Source: Ancylobacter sp. IITR112
GTDB lineage: Bacteria > Pseudomonadota > Alphaproteobacteria > Rhizobiales > Xanthobacteraceae
DNA: 64,000 nucleotides
Direction: 5' to 3'
Assembly: GCF_041415945.1 (NCBI RefSeq)
Contig: NZ_JBGCUS010000001.1
Span: 2,356,001 to 2,420,000 of the forward strand
Below, in pieces: positions 1 through 8,690 of this stretch. Every line of letters begins with the position of its first letter. The stretch's first letter is position 1. The notes under the pieces were generated by a model, which was not told the DNA's origin, made no database searches, and worked only from the letters and a program-made list of their open reading frames with translations. The translations under genes and the position numbers were made by a program.

Positions 1-863
1 CGCTGCCGGCCGTCGACCACGTCTTCCACGGCTTCAGCTATCTCGGCGTCATCCTCGTCACCGCCATTCCCTTCGGCATCTATGATCTGGTCGAGGCGAT
101 GGACAATGTGGAAAGCGCCGAGGCGGCGGGCGACCATTACCCCACCACCCGCGTGCTCACCGCCGATGGCGTGGTCAGCCTGATCGGCTGCCTGATGGGC
201 AATCCCTTCATCAACGCGGTCTATATCGGCCACCCTGGCTGGAAGTCGATGGGCGGGCGCATCGGCTATTCCGCCGCCACCGGCCTCATGGTCATCGTGC
301 TGTCCTGGTTCGGCATCATCGCCCTTTTGCTGGCGTTGATCCCGGTCGTCGCCATCTCGCCCATCCTGCTCTATATCGGCATGCTGATCGGGGCGCAGGC
401 GTTCCAGACCACGCCGGCCAAACACGCCCCCGCCGTGGTGCTGGCGCTCACGCCCCACCTCGCCGCCTGGGCCAAGCTGCTGATCGACAACACGCTCGGC
501 GTCGCCGGCACCTCCGCCGCCGCGCTGGGGCTGGAGAAGCTCGGGGGCGCCGGCGTGCTCTATCACGGGCTGGAAGTGATGGGCGGCGGCGCGATTCTGG
601 TCGGCCTCGTGCTCGGCGCCATCGGCGTGTTCGTGGTCGAACGGCAATTCGTCAATGCCGCCGCTTTCGCCCTGGCCGGCGCGGTGCTCACCTTTTTCGG
701 CTTCATGCACGGGGAAAGCGTCGGATTTGGCGTGACACCGGGGGTAGCATTTGCTTACCTTCTGGTTGCCGGCTTCCTGTTCGGCTGCGCCAAATATGCC
801 GCGCTGGAGGGGGCGCCCGCCGCCCAAACGGCGTCAGGGCCGCAGCCGGCACCGGCGGAATAG
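1..863 (+). CDS. NCS2-like permease, 3' part only
   Basis: The reading frame is open from the first bases of the window (codons begin at position 3) and stops at 861-863, so the 5' end lies outside. What is visible is a polytopic membrane protein tail of about 286 residues with several long hydrophobic segments (around VILVTAIPFGIYDL, LMVIVLSWFGIIALLLALIP, ILVGLVLGAIGVFVV and AFALAGAVLTFFGF). The stretch with DNVESAEAAGD and GNPFINAVYIGHPGWK resembles the nucleobase/xanthine-uracil permease superfamily (NCS2), inner-membrane proton symporters. Substrate cannot be assigned from this fragment. The ATG at 99 is internal and should not be taken as the start. No partner gene is coupled to it; the next gene, a cupin, starts 171 bp downstream. 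Confidence 0.7.
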   Translation, partial: LPAVDHVFHGFSYLGVILVTAIPFGIYDLVEAMDNVESAEAAGDHYPTTRVLTADGVVSLIGCLMGNPFINAVYIGHPGWKSMGGRIGYSAATGLMVIVLSWFGIIALLLALIPVVAISPILLYIGMLIGAQAFQTTPAKHAPAVVLALTPHLAAWAKLLIDNTLGVAGTSAAALGLEKLGGAGVLYHGLEVMGGGAILVGLVLGAIGVFVVERQFVNAAAFALAGAVLTFFGFMHGESVGFGVTPGVAFAYLLVAGFLFGCAKYAALEGAPAAQTASGPQPAPAE

Positions 864-943
864 GCTTTTGCTTCGATGCTGGGGGGTATCGAAGCAGCTT
901 GAGACGGCGCGGCACATCCCGCAGGATGGCCGCGCCGCTCTTG

Positions 944-988
944 CTTCCGGCCACCATTCTTCCGGCCACCATTCTTCCGGCCAACATG
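944..988. repeat. Three tandem copies of a 15-bp unit
   Basis: The unit CTTCCGGCCACCATT occurs at 944-958 and 959-973, with a degenerate third copy at 974-988. It lies in the 171-bp gap between the permease and the cupin gene. The length is a multiple of three but I see no real gene here. Unstable microsatellite-like sequence is the simplest reading. Confidence 0.8.
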
Positions 989-1034
989 AGGCACGCTGAC
1001 GGCGCGTCTCTCCTGACCGCCCGCGAGGTTCCTG

Positions 1035-1388
1035 ATGTCGTTCCTGCTGTCCTTCGACCCGGCCACCCTCGGCGCGCCGGAGGAAACCGCGCCTCTGCCC
1101 GAGCGCGTGCTGTCCGGCGACCCGCGCCACCTCACCTGGAACGCGGAAACCCTGCCCGATGGCGCGCTGTTCGCCGGCATCTGGGAATCCTCGCCCGGCG
1201 CCTGGCGGGTGGATTACGAGGAATGGGAGTTCTGCTCCATCCTCGCCGGCGTCTCCATCCTGCATGAGGATGGCCAGCCGCCGGTAACGGTGAAGGCGGG
1301 CGACACCTTCGCCCTGCGTCCGGGCTTCAAGGGCGTGTGGGAAGTCGTCGAGACCACCCGCAAGCACTACGTCATCCGCCTTATCTGA
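1035..1388 (+). CDS. Cupin-domain protein (cupin_3/DUF861-like)
   Basis: A 117-residue single-domain protein. The pattern PDGALFAGIWESSPGAWRVDY, EWEFCSILAG, VTVKAGDTFALRPGFKGVWEVVE is characteristic of the small cupin_3 (DUF861) family, a one-domain beta-barrel related to (S)-ureidoglycine aminohydrolase. The usual strand order is complete: a glutamate in WEFCSIL, then a G-D turn followed by PGFKG. The family is small and its members bind varied small molecules, so no reaction can be named. The start at 1035 is preceded by GAGG about 7 bp upstream. It stands alone, 96 bp before a secreted-protein gene. Confidence 0.8.
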   Translation: MSFLLSFDPATLGAPEETAPLPERVLSGDPRHLTWNAETLPDGALFAGIWESSPGAWRVDYEEWEFCSILAGVSILHEDGQPPVTVKAGDTFALRPGFKGVWEVVETTRKHYVIRLI

Positions 1389-1484
1389 GAACCTTGCGCA
1401 AATCCCGCGAGGTGTGGCCTTGCCGTCATTGACCGCGCGGCGGGGCCGACGCATCTTCGCGGCAGACTCTGTAGGAGACGTGCG

Positions 1485-2090
1485 ATGCGGACCGAGATGA
1501 AGCAGGCCAAGGGACGGGTGAAGCGGGCAATGGCGCGCACCGCGACCGGCGCGGCCACACTGTTCATCCTCGCCGCCTCGCTCGGCAGCGCCGAGGCCGC
1601 CAATTTCTTCGAGAAGAATTTCTGGCTCTCCGGCCCCAATTACAGCGGCAATGTCCCGGCCTGCGACACGCCCGGCGCCCTGTCGAAGATCCAGAGCGAC
1701 TTCGCCACCACCGAATCGCGCTTCTGGAACTCCAAGCTCACCATCGACCGCATCGACCAGGTGCGCGAGGTCGCTTTCCGGCCCTGGGGCGAGGAATACA
1801 TACCCCGGCGCTATTGCCGCGCCGAGGTGATCATCTCCGGCGTCGAGGGCACGCCGAATTTCGAGACCGAGGGCGCCTATGGCAGCGGCGCCTATGATGG
1901 GCACATGACCGGCAAGGCCGCGGTCAGGCCGGTCGGCAAGGCGCCCGGCATGCCGCGCACCCACACCGTCTGGTACTCGATCATCGAGGATGGCGGCTTC
2001 CTCGGCGCCTCCTGGGGCGTCGATTTCTGCGTCGAAGGCTTCGACCGTTCTTGGACCTACGCCCCGAATTGCCGCATGGCCCGTCCGTGA
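1485..2090 (+). CDS. Secreted protein of unknown function
   Basis: 201 residues. A positively charged N-terminus (KQAKGRVKRAMAR) is followed by a hydrophobic stretch and a likely signal-peptidase site after GSAEA near residue 38, so the mature protein should be periplasmic. The mature part has cysteines in PACDTPG, RRYCRAEV, VDFCVEG and PNCRMARP that could form two disulfides, and a repeated aromatic/glycine pattern near EGAYGSGAYDG. I do not recognise a named family beyond an alphaproteobacterial conserved hypothetical. The start is supported by TAGGAGA 8 bp upstream. The stop codon overlaps a GTG that starts the RNase T2 gene, so the two are probably translationally coupled. Confidence 0.75.
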   Translation: MRTEMKQAKGRVKRAMARTATGAATLFILAASLGSAEAANFFEKNFWLSGPNYSGNVPACDTPGALSKIQSDFATTESRFWNSKLTIDRIDQVREVAFRPWGEEYIPRRYCRAEVIISGVEGTPNFETEGAYGSGAYDGHMTGKAAVRPVGKAPGMPRTHTVWYSIIEDGGFLGASWGVDFCVEGFDRSWTYAPNCRMARP

Positions 2091-2770
2091 GGCGGGCGCG
2101 GGCGGCGGGGCTTGCCCTCGCCGCGCTGCTGCTCTCCCCGCTCTCTGCCGCCGCCCAGAGCAAGGGCGAGCCGGGACGGTTCGACCATTATGTCCTCGCT
2201 TTGTCCTGGTCGCCCTCCTATTGCGAGGCCATGGGCGCGCGCGCCGAGCCGACGCAATGCGCCACCGCCCGCCCCTTCGCCTTCGTTGTGCATGGGCTGT
2301 GGCCGCAATATGAGCGTGGCTGGCCGGAAAGCTGCGTCAGCCCCGCCCCCTTCCTGCCGGAGCCGCTGCTGCGCTCCATGCTCGACATCATGCCGAGCCG
2401 CCGGCTGGTGCTGCACGAGTGGCGCAAGCACGGCACCTGCGACGGCGCCGATTCCGCCGGCTATTTCGCCACGCTGCGCCGCGCCTATGAGCGGGTGAAG
2501 ATCCCGGACGAGTTTCACCGGCTCGACGCCTATCGCATGGTCTCGCCGGGCGAGGTCGAGGCCGCCTTCCGTGCCGCCAATCCCGGGCTGGCGCCGGACA
2601 TGATCGCGGTCGCCTGCGACGGGCGCCGGCTCACCGAGGTCCGCCTCTGCCTCAGCCGCACGCTGGACTTCACGCCCTGCCCCGAGGTCGACCGCCGCGC
2701 CTGCCGGGCGGAGCGTGTGGTGATGCCGCCGCAGCGCGAGGCCGGGCCGGCGCCACAGAGGACAGAATGA
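2087..2770 (+). CDS. Ribonuclease T2 family protein, secreted
   Basis: A T2-type RNase cleaves RNA through a 2',3'-cyclic phosphate. Both active-site boxes are present: CAS I as FVVHGLWPQ (His69) and CAS II as HEWRKHGTC (His110, Glu111, Lys114, His115). Cysteines at 46, 58, 83 and 118 fit the disulfides of the family. With a GTG start at 2087 the protein is 227 residues and begins with a clean signal peptide (MRRARAAGLALAALLLSPLSAAA), so it acts in the periplasm or outside. An ATG at 2051 is possible, but it would overlap the upstream gene by 40 bp and bury the signal sequence. GTGA overlaps the upstream stop, and the downstream rlmJ start overlaps this stop as ATGA. Confidence 0.88.
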   Translation: MRRARAAGLALAALLLSPLSAAAQSKGEPGRFDHYVLALSWSPSYCEAMGARAEPTQCATARPFAFVVHGLWPQYERGWPESCVSPAPFLPEPLLRSMLDIMPSRRLVLHEWRKHGTCDGADSAGYFATLRRAYERVKIPDEFHRLDAYRMVSPGEVEAAFRAANPGLAPDMIAVACDGRRLTEVRLCLSRTLDFTPCPEVDRRACRAERVVMPPQREAGPAPQRTE

Positions 2771-3642
2771 ACTACCGCCACGCCTTCCATGCCGGCAATT
2801 TCGCCGATGTCGTCAAGCATGTCGTGCTCGCCCGCATCCTTGCCTATCTCGGGCGCAAGGATGCCGCCTATCGCGTCATCGACACCCATGCCGGCGCCGG
2901 CCTCTACGACCTCGCCGGCGAGGAGGCCCGCCGCACCGGCGAATGGGAAGGCGGCATCGGCGCCGTGCTGCGCGCCCGTTTCACCCCGGCGGTGGCCGAA
3001 CTGCTCGCCCCCTGGCTCGACGCGGTGCGGGCGGTGAACCCGGCGGCGGCGGACGATGCGGCACTGGCCGCTAGCCTCTCCCGCTACCCCGGCTCGCCGC
3101 TCATCGCCCAGGCGCTCACCCGCCCGCAGGACCGGCTGCTGCTGTGCGAGACCGAACCCGGCGTGCGCGCCGCGCTGGAAGAGGCGATCGGCCGCGACGC
3201 CCGCGCCAAGGTGCTCGCCACCGATGGCTGGCAGGCGCTCGGCGCCTATGTGCCGCCCAAGGAACGGCGCGGCGTGGTGCTGGTCGATCCGCCCTTCGAG
3301 GAGCCGGGCGAGTTCCACCGTCTCGCCCACGGCCTCGCCGAGGCGCATAAGCGCTGGGCCGGCGGCATCTATCTCCTGTGGTACCCGATCAAGGATGTGC
3401 GTGCGGTCGATGCCTTCCGCCGCGAGATCGAACGCGCCGGCATCCCCAAGACGCTGAACATCCAGTTCGACCTGCGCGCCGTGCGGCAGGCCGACACCAT
3501 GACCGGCTGCGGCCTCATCGTGGTCAACCCGCCCTTCACCCTGGCCGAGGAGCTGCGCAGCGTGCTTGGCGCCCTCGCCCCGGTGCTCGCCACCGATGGC
3601 GCCGGCCGGGTGCGGGTTGGCTGGCTGACGCCGGAGCGCTGA
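2767..3642 (+). CDS. rlmJ: 23S rRNA (adenine2030-N6)-methyltransferase
   Basis: 291 residues, close to the usual length of RlmJ, which methylates A2030 of 23S rRNA with SAM. The N-terminus [18 protein letters not shown] is the family hallmark. [11 protein letters not shown] is the SAM-binding loop, and VLVDPPFEE supplies the DPPF-type catalytic motif of N6-adenine methyltransferases. [11 protein letters not shown] near the C-terminus is also typical. The ATG overlaps the stop of the RNase T2 gene by 4 bp, so translation is likely coupled, although the pairing of a secreted RNase with an rRNA methylase has no obvious functional logic. Confidence 0.95.
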   Translation: MNYRHAFHAGNFADVVKHVVLARILAYLGRKDAAYRVIDTHAGAGLYDLAGEEARRTGEWEGGIGAVLRARFTPAVAELLAPWLDAVRAVNPAAADDAALAASLSRYPGSPLIAQALTRPQDRLLLCETEPGVRAALEEAIGRDARAKVLATDGWQALGAYVPPKERRGVVLVDPPFEEPGEFHRLAHGLAEAHKRWAGGIYLLWYPIKDVRAVDAFRREIERAGIPKTLNIQFDLRAVRQADTMTGCGLIVVNPPFTLAEELRSVLGALAPVLATDGAGRVRVGWLTPER

Positions 3643-3754
3643 ACCCGCTCTCGCGCCCGCTCCCGTCATCATCCGGCATCGGTCTTGCTTCATGCTGGCC
3701 CGGATCGACGTAACCGGCAGGGGGCTTTGGCCGTGCCGGGCAAGGAGCAGGCGC

Positions 3755-3970
3755 ATGGCGACGATGGGCACGGTCAAATTCTTCAACACGGAGAAGGGCT
3801 ACGGCTTTATCCGGCCCGATGACGGGGGGCGCGACGTGTTCGTGCATGTCTCGGCCGTCACCCGTTCCGGTCTCGGCACGCTGATGGAAGGCCAGCGCGT
3901 GAGCTTCGAGATCGAGCCGGACAAGCGCGGCAAGGGCCCGAAGGCCATCGACCTGCAGCCGGCCGACTGA
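3755..3970 (+). CDS. Cold-shock domain protein
   Basis: A 71-residue OB-fold protein binding single-stranded RNA/DNA, an RNA chaperone of the CspA class. RNP1 appears as KGYGFI and RNP2 as VFVHV, in the standard order after the leading GTVKFFNTE. The frame is open further upstream, but ATG 3755 follows AAGGAG at about 8 bp and gives the normal size. The C-terminal [12 protein letters not shown] is usual for alphaproteobacterial members. It is monocistronic, and the 5' region is too short to show a thermosensor. Confidence 0.93.
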   Translation: MATMGTVKFFNTEKGYGFIRPDDGGRDVFVHVSAVTRSGLGTLMEGQRVSFEIEPDKRGKGPKAIDLQPAD

Positions 3971-4071
3971 TAAGCCTGCCGGCCGAAGCTGCGGCGCCGC
4001 CGTGGCCGGGCGCAGGCGGCTCCGGTCTCGGCACCGTGGCGGGCGCCCGCGAGAAAGAGGCGTCGGATCTG

Positions 4072-4680
4072 ATGAAGCTGCGTTCCTCCCCGCTGTCGCC
4101 CTTCGGGCGCAAGGTCAAGATCGCCGCCCTTCTGTGCGACATCCATCTGGATATCGTGCCTGCCGACACGACGGACCCCGCGGATTCGCTGCGGGAGCAG
4201 AATCCGCTCGGCAAGATTCCGGTGCTGCTGCGCGAGGACGCGCCGGCAATCTACGATTCCCGCGTCATCGTCGAATGGCTCGACATGGCGGCCGGCGGCG
4301 GGGTGATCCTCCCGGCCCGGGGCGAGGACCGCATCGCCGCCCTCACCCTGCTGGCGCTCGGCGACGGCATTGCCGATGCCGCGCTGCTGCAGGTCTATGA
4401 GAATCGCTTCCGCGAAGCCGGAACGCACAGCGCCCGCTGGCTCGACCATCAGGCCGGCAAGGTGGCGCGCGGGCTTGCGGCACTGGAGGCCGCGCCGCCG
4501 CAGCCCCTGGCGGTGAGCGGCGCCGCGCATGTCGGCGAGATCGCGGTCGCCTGCGCTCTCGGCTATCTCGACCTGCGCTTCGCCGGGGCGTGGCGCGCCG
4601 GCCATCCCGCGCTGGTGGCATGGCTCGATGGCTTCGCCGCGCGGGTGCCCGCTTTCGAGGCAACGACACCGCAAGCCTGA
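4072..4680 (+). CDS. Glutathione S-transferase family protein
   Basis: 202 residues with the two-domain GST layout. The N-terminal thioredoxin-like part starts MKLRSSPLSPFGRKV, where the serine of SPFGRKV is in the position of the catalytic Ser. NPLGKIPVL carries the cis-proline loop, and DSRVIVEWLD contacts the gamma-glutamyl group of glutathione. The rest is helical (HVGEIAVACALGYLDLRF). Cytosolic conjugation or reductase activity is expected, with the substrate unknown. ATG 4072 is preferred over 4036 because it opens directly on the first beta strand and has GAAAGAGG 12 bp upstream. Confidence 0.88.
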   Translation: MKLRSSPLSPFGRKVKIAALLCDIHLDIVPADTTDPADSLREQNPLGKIPVLLREDAPAIYDSRVIVEWLDMAAGGGVILPARGEDRIAALTLLALGDGIADAALLQVYENRFREAGTHSARWLDHQAGKVARGLAALEAAPPQPLAVSGAAHVGEIAVACALGYLDLRFAGAWRAGHPALVAWLDGFAARVPAFEATTPQA

Positions 4681-4702
4681 GGCTGCCGCACCGCGCACAA
4701 CG

Positions 4703-4731
4703 AAAAGGCCCCGGATCGCGGATCCGGGGCC
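4703..4731 (-). terminator. Intrinsic terminator of the first porin gene
   Basis: An 11-bp perfect inverted repeat, GGCCCCGGATC (4707-4717) and GATCCGGGGCC (4721-4731), has a 3-nt loop. Read on the reverse strand it is followed by TTTT (4703-4706), so it fits the end of the reverse-strand gene that stops at 4760. On the forward strand no T run follows. Confidence 0.85.
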
Positions 4732-4759
4732 CTTCGCATCAGGCGATGTCAGGCGCGCG

Positions 4760-5407
4760 TCAGAACTTGTAGTTCACGCCCGCGCGGACAATGTTGGCCG
4801 TCAGGCCGGTCTTGTAGCCGATGCTGTCGTAATAGTCCTCGCCGAGATCCATGTAGAGATACTCGCCCTTGATCGTCCAGTTGTTGGTCAGGGCGTATTC
4901 CACGCCGCCGCCGACCGTCCAGCCGGTCTGGGTCTTGTCCGAGGACAGGCCGAACAGGTTATCGCGCACTTCGGTGTGGCCCCAGGCGAGACCGCCGGTC
5001 ACATAGGGCAGCACATTGCCGAAGGCGTAGCCAAGGCGGGCGCGGACGGTGCCGAAATAGTCCATCTTGGACTCGTACCCGGCATAGGTGTCCTTGATGT
5101 CCGAGCCCTGGAAGTCGGCTTCGGCGCCGATCACGACATTATTGGCGAACTGATAGTTCACGCCGATCTGGCCGCCGCCGAGGAAGCCCGACGGGTCGAG
5201 ATTGACGATACCCGCGCCGCCTTCGCCCGAACCCCAGGCATAGCCGGCATTGGCGCCGAGATAGAAGCCGGTCCAGGTGAAGGCCGGCTCGACGATCATC
5301 GGGGCCGCCTTGGTGGGATAGGGCTGCTGCGCCAGATCGGCCGCGAAGGCGGGGGCGGCGGCGAGAAGGGCGACCGCGGCGACGCCCGAGCAGAGGATCT
5401 TCTTCAT
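4760..5407 (-). CDS. Omp25/Omp31-like outer-membrane beta-barrel protein
   Basis: 215 residues. The signal peptide MKKILCSGVAAVALLAAAPAFA is cut near residue 22. The mature part has the porin-family pattern WTGFYLGANAGYAWG, GGGQIGVNYQF, GTVRARLGYAFGN, PYVTGGLAWG, GWTVGGGVEYAL and NWTIKGEYLYMDLG. It ends in GVNYKF with the terminal Phe needed for BAM-dependent insertion. Alternating hydrophobic residues fit an 8-stranded barrel. The role is structural in the outer membrane, as for Brucella Omp25. Upstream in-frame codons to 5689 lack a signal peptide and are not part of the gene. A close paralogue lies 365 bp upstream on the same strand, and a strong terminator follows. Confidence 0.93.
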   Translation of the reverse strand: MKKILCSGVAAVALLAAAPAFAADLAQQPYPTKAAPMIVEPAFTWTGFYLGANAGYAWGSGEGGAGIVNLDPSGFLGGGQIGVNYQFANNVVIGAEADFQGSDIKDTYAGYESKMDYFGTVRARLGYAFGNVLPYVTGGLAWGHTEVRDNLFGLSSDKTQTGWTVGGGVEYALTNNWTIKGEYLYMDLGEDYYDSIGYKTGLTANIVRAGVNYKF

Positions 5408-5772
5408 GGGTATTCTCCGAAACAATCCTGAAGCCGGGGGGTCGGGCCCAGGAAAGGCTTGCGAAACCAGACGAGGTTGCGTCTCGGAGTGTGAGTTAGA
5501 GGCGCAGCGGGGCAGGCCAAGGGCTGGAATGAGGCAGCCTCGCCGCATTCTCCGCCTCTCCCGACCGCTGCCGGCCCCGGCGCCTCGCGGAAAACCTTTG
5601 ACGGCTTTGGTTGACAGGCCAAAAGGCCCACTCACAGAAGCGTGACAGGCGCAATAATTTCGCCATGATCGACGAACGATCGCCAGCACGCTGTGTCGTG
5701 GATGTCACAAATTTCGCCTCCCGCACCGCCGGCCGCGAGGGGCGGCGGGGCGGGAATCGCGGCGAAGGCGGC
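5408..5772. promoter_or_regulatory. Non-coding spacer between two porin genes
   Basis: 365 bp with no convincing gene. It must carry the promoter of the downstream (4760-5407) porin, whose ATG is preceded by GGAGAA about 5 bp upstream. The patch 5590-5715 is less GC-rich than its surroundings and holds two TTGAC-containing words and the small inverted repeat GGCCAAAAGGCC. I could not pick a -35/-10 pair with confidence. Confidence 0.45.
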
Positions 5773-6384
5773 TCAGAAGCGGTAATTGACGCCGCCGCGC
5801 ACGATATTGGTGCTCACGCCGATATCGCGCGGACCGAAATAGCTGGCATAGGTCTCCTTGCCGAGGTCGACATAGAGATACTCGCCCTTGACGCTCCAAT
5901 TGTTGCCGAGCGCATATTCGGCACCGGCGCCGAGGGTCCAGCCGAAATGGTTGCGGTCATCGGTGAGGCCGAGCCGCTCATAGCTGCCGCCGCCATAAGC
6001 GAAGCCGCCCGTGCCATAGACCAGCACCTGGTCGAAGGCGTAGCCGATGCGGGCGCGCACCGTGCCGAAATAATCGAGCGTGAAGGCGGAGCTGGCGACA
6101 TCGGCATATTGGATGTCGGCCTCGACGCCCAGCACCAGCGGGCCGCCGCTCTGCCAATTATAGCCGGCCTGCAGACCGCCGAGGAAGCCGTCGACATCCG
6201 GCGAGGCATCAGCCGTGCCCCAGCCATAGCCGGCATTGGCGCCGAGATAGAAGCCGGTCCAGGTGAACACCGGCGCCGGCACATAGGCCGCGCTGGCCGG
6301 GGCCGGGTAGGACAGGTCCGCTGCGGCAGCGGGAACGGCCATCAGGGCTACAAGCCCGAGGCCGGCACGGATGCTGTTGTTCAT
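5773..6384 (-). CDS. Omp25/Omp31-like outer-membrane protein, second copy
   Basis: 203 residues, clearly paralogous to the porin at 4760-5407. They share WTGFYLGANAGY, GTVRARIGYAF, WSVKGEYLYVDLG and the terminal GVNYRF. The signal peptide MNNSIRAGLGLVALMAVPAAAA should be cut near residue 22. The loop regions differ from the other copy (SPDVDGFLGGLQAGYNWQ against GIVNLDPSGFLGGGQIGVNYQ), as expected for surface-exposed parts. The ATG is preceded by CAGGAGACC at about 6 bp. No terminator separates it from the downstream copy, so read-through is possible. Confidence 0.92.
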   Translation of the reverse strand: MNNSIRAGLGLVALMAVPAAAADLSYPAPASAAYVPAPVFTWTGFYLGANAGYGWGTADASPDVDGFLGGLQAGYNWQSGGPLVLGVEADIQYADVASSAFTLDYFGTVRARIGYAFDQVLVYGTGGFAYGGGSYERLGLTDDRNHFGWTLGAGAEYALGNNWSVKGEYLYVDLGKETYASYFGPRDIGVSTNIVRGGVNYRF

Positions 6385-6782
6385 GGGTGGTCTCCTGAAA
6401 ACCTGGCTCAGCCACAGCGAGCCAACAAACCTCGCCTGCGGAGAAACAAGTCGGGAGAAGTGACAAAGATGCGGCTGAAATTGTTCCGAAATCTGGAAGA
6501 AAACATTATGGTTAACGAAACCTATACTTAGATGTCACCGCATTACCGCTGCGCCTCTTCCCGCGGCGGCACCCGTCTATGCCGCCGCGCCGGTGGCCTA
6601 TGGCCTCCCGCGTCGCCCGCCGGTAAAAGGACGCCGTGCGGCGCCCATGGAAATACCGGCGCGGCGCATGAAAATACCGGAACGCCGCTGGCGCCGTCAT
6701 CCACCGCCCCGCATCGCCCGTATTGCCAGCCGGGCGCCGAAAAGCCGCCCCGCCCTGCCCGCCCGCAACACGCTGAGACCGG
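6385..6782. promoter_or_regulatory. Divergent spacer between porin and SDR genes
   Basis: 398 bp without a convincing gene. The stretch 6470-6535 is markedly AT-rich for this genome and probably holds the promoter of the reverse-strand porin. At about 6648-6690 the word AAATACCGG occurs twice in direct orientation, 24 bp apart, each followed by a related GC-rich tail; function unknown. No clear ribosome-binding site precedes the SDR start. Confidence 0.4.
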
Positions 6783-7574
6783 ATGCCCTTCTCCCCCTCT
6801 TCCGCACCTTCGCCCCGCCCGCGCGTTCGCCCCGTCGCCCTCGTCACCGGCGGTGCGGTGCGTATCGGCCGCGCCATCTGCCTGCGGCTGGCGGAAGAAG
6901 GCTACGACATCGCCCTGCATGTGCGCCGGCCCGGCCCGGCGGCGGAGGAGACGGCGGCCGCCATCGCGGTGGCCGGCGGGCGCGCCGCCATCATCGCGGC
7001 TGAACTCGCCGAGGCGCAGGCGGTGGAAGGCGTGGTGCCCGCCGCCGTGGCGGCGCTCGGGCCGCTCGCCCTGCTGGTCAACAACGCCTCGGAGTTCCAT
7101 CCCGACACGGTCGCGACGCTCGACCTCGCTCTGTGGGAACGGCACATGGCGGCGAATCTGCGCGCACCGGTACGACTCGCCCGCGCCTTCGCCGCGCAAC
7201 TGCCGGAGGATGGGCGCGGGGCGATCGTCAATGTGATCGACCAGCGGGTGCTCAAGCCGACCCCGGCCTATTTCTCCTACAGCGTCGCCAAGGAAGGTCT
7301 GTGGGCGGCCACCCGCATGCTGGCGCAGGCGCTGGCGCCGCGCATCCGGGTCAACGCCGTCGGCCCCGGCCCGACGCTCGCCAATGGGCGGCAGGATGGC
7401 GAGGCCTTCGCCCGCCAGTCCGCCTCGGTGCTGCTGGGGCGCGGCCCCCACCCGGGCGAGATCGCCGATGCCGTCGCCTATCTCGCCCGCGCCGCCAGCG
7501 TCACCGGCCAGATGATCGCGGTCGATGGCGGCCAGCACCTCGCCTGGCGCACGCCCGACGTGGAGGACGACTGA
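6783..7574 (+). CDS. SDR oxidoreductase, FolM/pteridine-reductase type
   Basis: 263 residues, a Rossmann-fold short-chain dehydrogenase. The nucleotide loop is TGGAVRIGRA, with the R-I-G variant seen in pteridine reductases and FolM rather than the common TGxxxGIG. VNNASEF is the structural NNA motif. The catalytic Tyr and Lys sit in YSVAK. The usual catalytic Ser is replaced by an Asp (VIDQRV) exactly 13 residues before the Tyr, the same Asp-Tyr-Lys spacing as PTR1. NADPH-dependent reduction of dihydropterins (dihydrobiopterin or dihydromonapterin) in the cytosol is therefore the best guess. No folB-like gene follows; the next forward gene is uvrC, across a reverse-strand transporter. Confidence 0.85.
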   Translation: MPFSPSSAPSPRPRVRPVALVTGGAVRIGRAICLRLAEEGYDIALHVRRPGPAAEETAAAIAVAGGRAAIIAAELAEAQAVEGVVPAAVAALGPLALLVNNASEFHPDTVATLDLALWERHMAANLRAPVRLARAFAAQLPEDGRGAIVNVIDQRVLKPTPAYFSYSVAKEGLWAATRMLAQALAPRIRVNAVGPGPTLANGRQDGEAFARQSASVLLGRGPHPGEIADAVAYLARAASVTGQMIAVDGGQHLAWRTPDVEDD

Positions 7575-7592
7575 GCCTCAACAGCGCCACCG

Positions 7593-8528
7593 TCAGCGCT
7601 TGCGCGCGTCGCTCAGCGTGAACCAGCCGATGCTGGTCATCACCAGCACCGCGCCGGCGACCTCCGCCGGACTGGCGCTCTCGCCGAGGAACAGCACCGC
7701 CAGCACCATGGTGGCGACCGGGCTTACCGTGCTGATCATCGAATTGGCCTGGGCGGAAATGCGCTTCAGCGCCGCGTTCATCAGGAAGGTCGGCAGCACC
7801 GTGGCGCCGATCGCCACCATCACCGCCAGCATCAGCCCATGCGGCGACACTATCAGCGCCCCGACCGGCCGCATCAGCGCGAACTGGCCGATCGCCATGA
7901 CCGAGGCGGAAATCATCGCGATGCAGGTGAACAGCGCCGAGCCGATCCGCTGCAGCAGCGAGCGGGCGCAGAGCTGGTAGAGCGCGAAGGCGATCGCCGC
8001 CAGCGTCACCAGCACCGCGCCCTTCACCACATCCGAGCCCATGACGCTGACATTCTGCAGGAAGATCAGCGCCAGCCCGCCATAGGCGAGCGCGAAGGCC
8101 AGCATCGCCTTTGGACGTATCGGCTGGCCGAACAGCAGGGCGCCGAACAGCGCGACATAGATCGGGTAGGTGAAGAGGATCAGCCGGCTGAACGAGGCCG
8201 AGGCATATTGCAGCCCGGCGAAGTCGAGATAGCTCGCCAGCCAGTAGCCCAGCGCGCCCACCAGCATGGACTGCACCACCAGCCTGCCGTTCGGCAAAGG
8301 CTCGCCCATGCCGCGCAGCCGGAAAAGCGCGAAGGCGCCAACCGCGAGGTAAAAGGGCAGCGAGAACACCATGCGCAGCGCCAGCAGCGTCTCCGGGTCG
8401 ATCCCCTCGGCATAGGCGAGCTTGATGATGATGCCCTTGGAGGCGAACAGCGTCGCGCCGGCGGCGCCGAAGGCGTAGCCGGCCAGGGGGACGGGCGGGT
8501 GGGAGACGGCATCGGCGGAACGGGACAT
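7593..8528 (-). CDS. EamA/DMT-family transporter
   Basis: 311 residues made of two EamA repeats, about ten hydrophobic helices in total. The first repeat begins at GYAFGAAGATLFASKGIIIKLAY. The second covers GAVLVTLAAIAFALYQLCARSL to the C-terminus, and PTFLMNAALKRISAQANSMISTVSPVATMVLAVLFLGE is the typical final EamA signature. These inner-membrane exporters handle metabolites or amino acids, and the substrate is not readable from sequence. GGGAG lies 6 bp before the ATG at 8528. It converges on the SDR gene with 18 bp between stops and is divergent to uvrC. Confidence 0.9.
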   Translation of the reverse strand: MSRSADAVSHPPVPLAGYAFGAAGATLFASKGIIIKLAYAEGIDPETLLALRMVFSLPFYLAVGAFALFRLRGMGEPLPNGRLVVQSMLVGALGYWLASYLDFAGLQYASASFSRLILFTYPIYVALFGALLFGQPIRPKAMLAFALAYGGLALIFLQNVSVMGSDVVKGAVLVTLAAIAFALYQLCARSLLQRIGSALFTCIAMISASVMAIGQFALMRPVGALIVSPHGLMLAVMVAIGATVLPTFLMNAALKRISAQANSMISTVSPVATMVLAVLFLGESASPAEVAGAVLVMTSIGWFTLSDARKR

Positions 8529-8690
8529 GGTCCGCTCCCTTAGACCCTTTTCCCGGCGCTGACATCGGCCGCTGGCGCAGGGCCGCCCGCCGCCTTGCGC
8601 ATTTTGCCGCCCCTGTGCCAGGCGGGGAACACGTGGCCGAACCGCAGGCGGCCCCTGTTCGCGCGCGCCGCAAATACGTATCTAGGAGGC

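Noticed and set aside
99..101. ATG at 99 as the start of the permease
   Set aside because: The frame is open to the window edge and hydrophobic residues typical of the family precede it.
2051..2086. ATG 2051 as the RNase T2 start
   Set aside because: It would overlap the upstream gene by 40 bp and put 12 residues in front of a complete signal peptide; GTG 2087 overlaps the stop by 4 bp like other pairs here.
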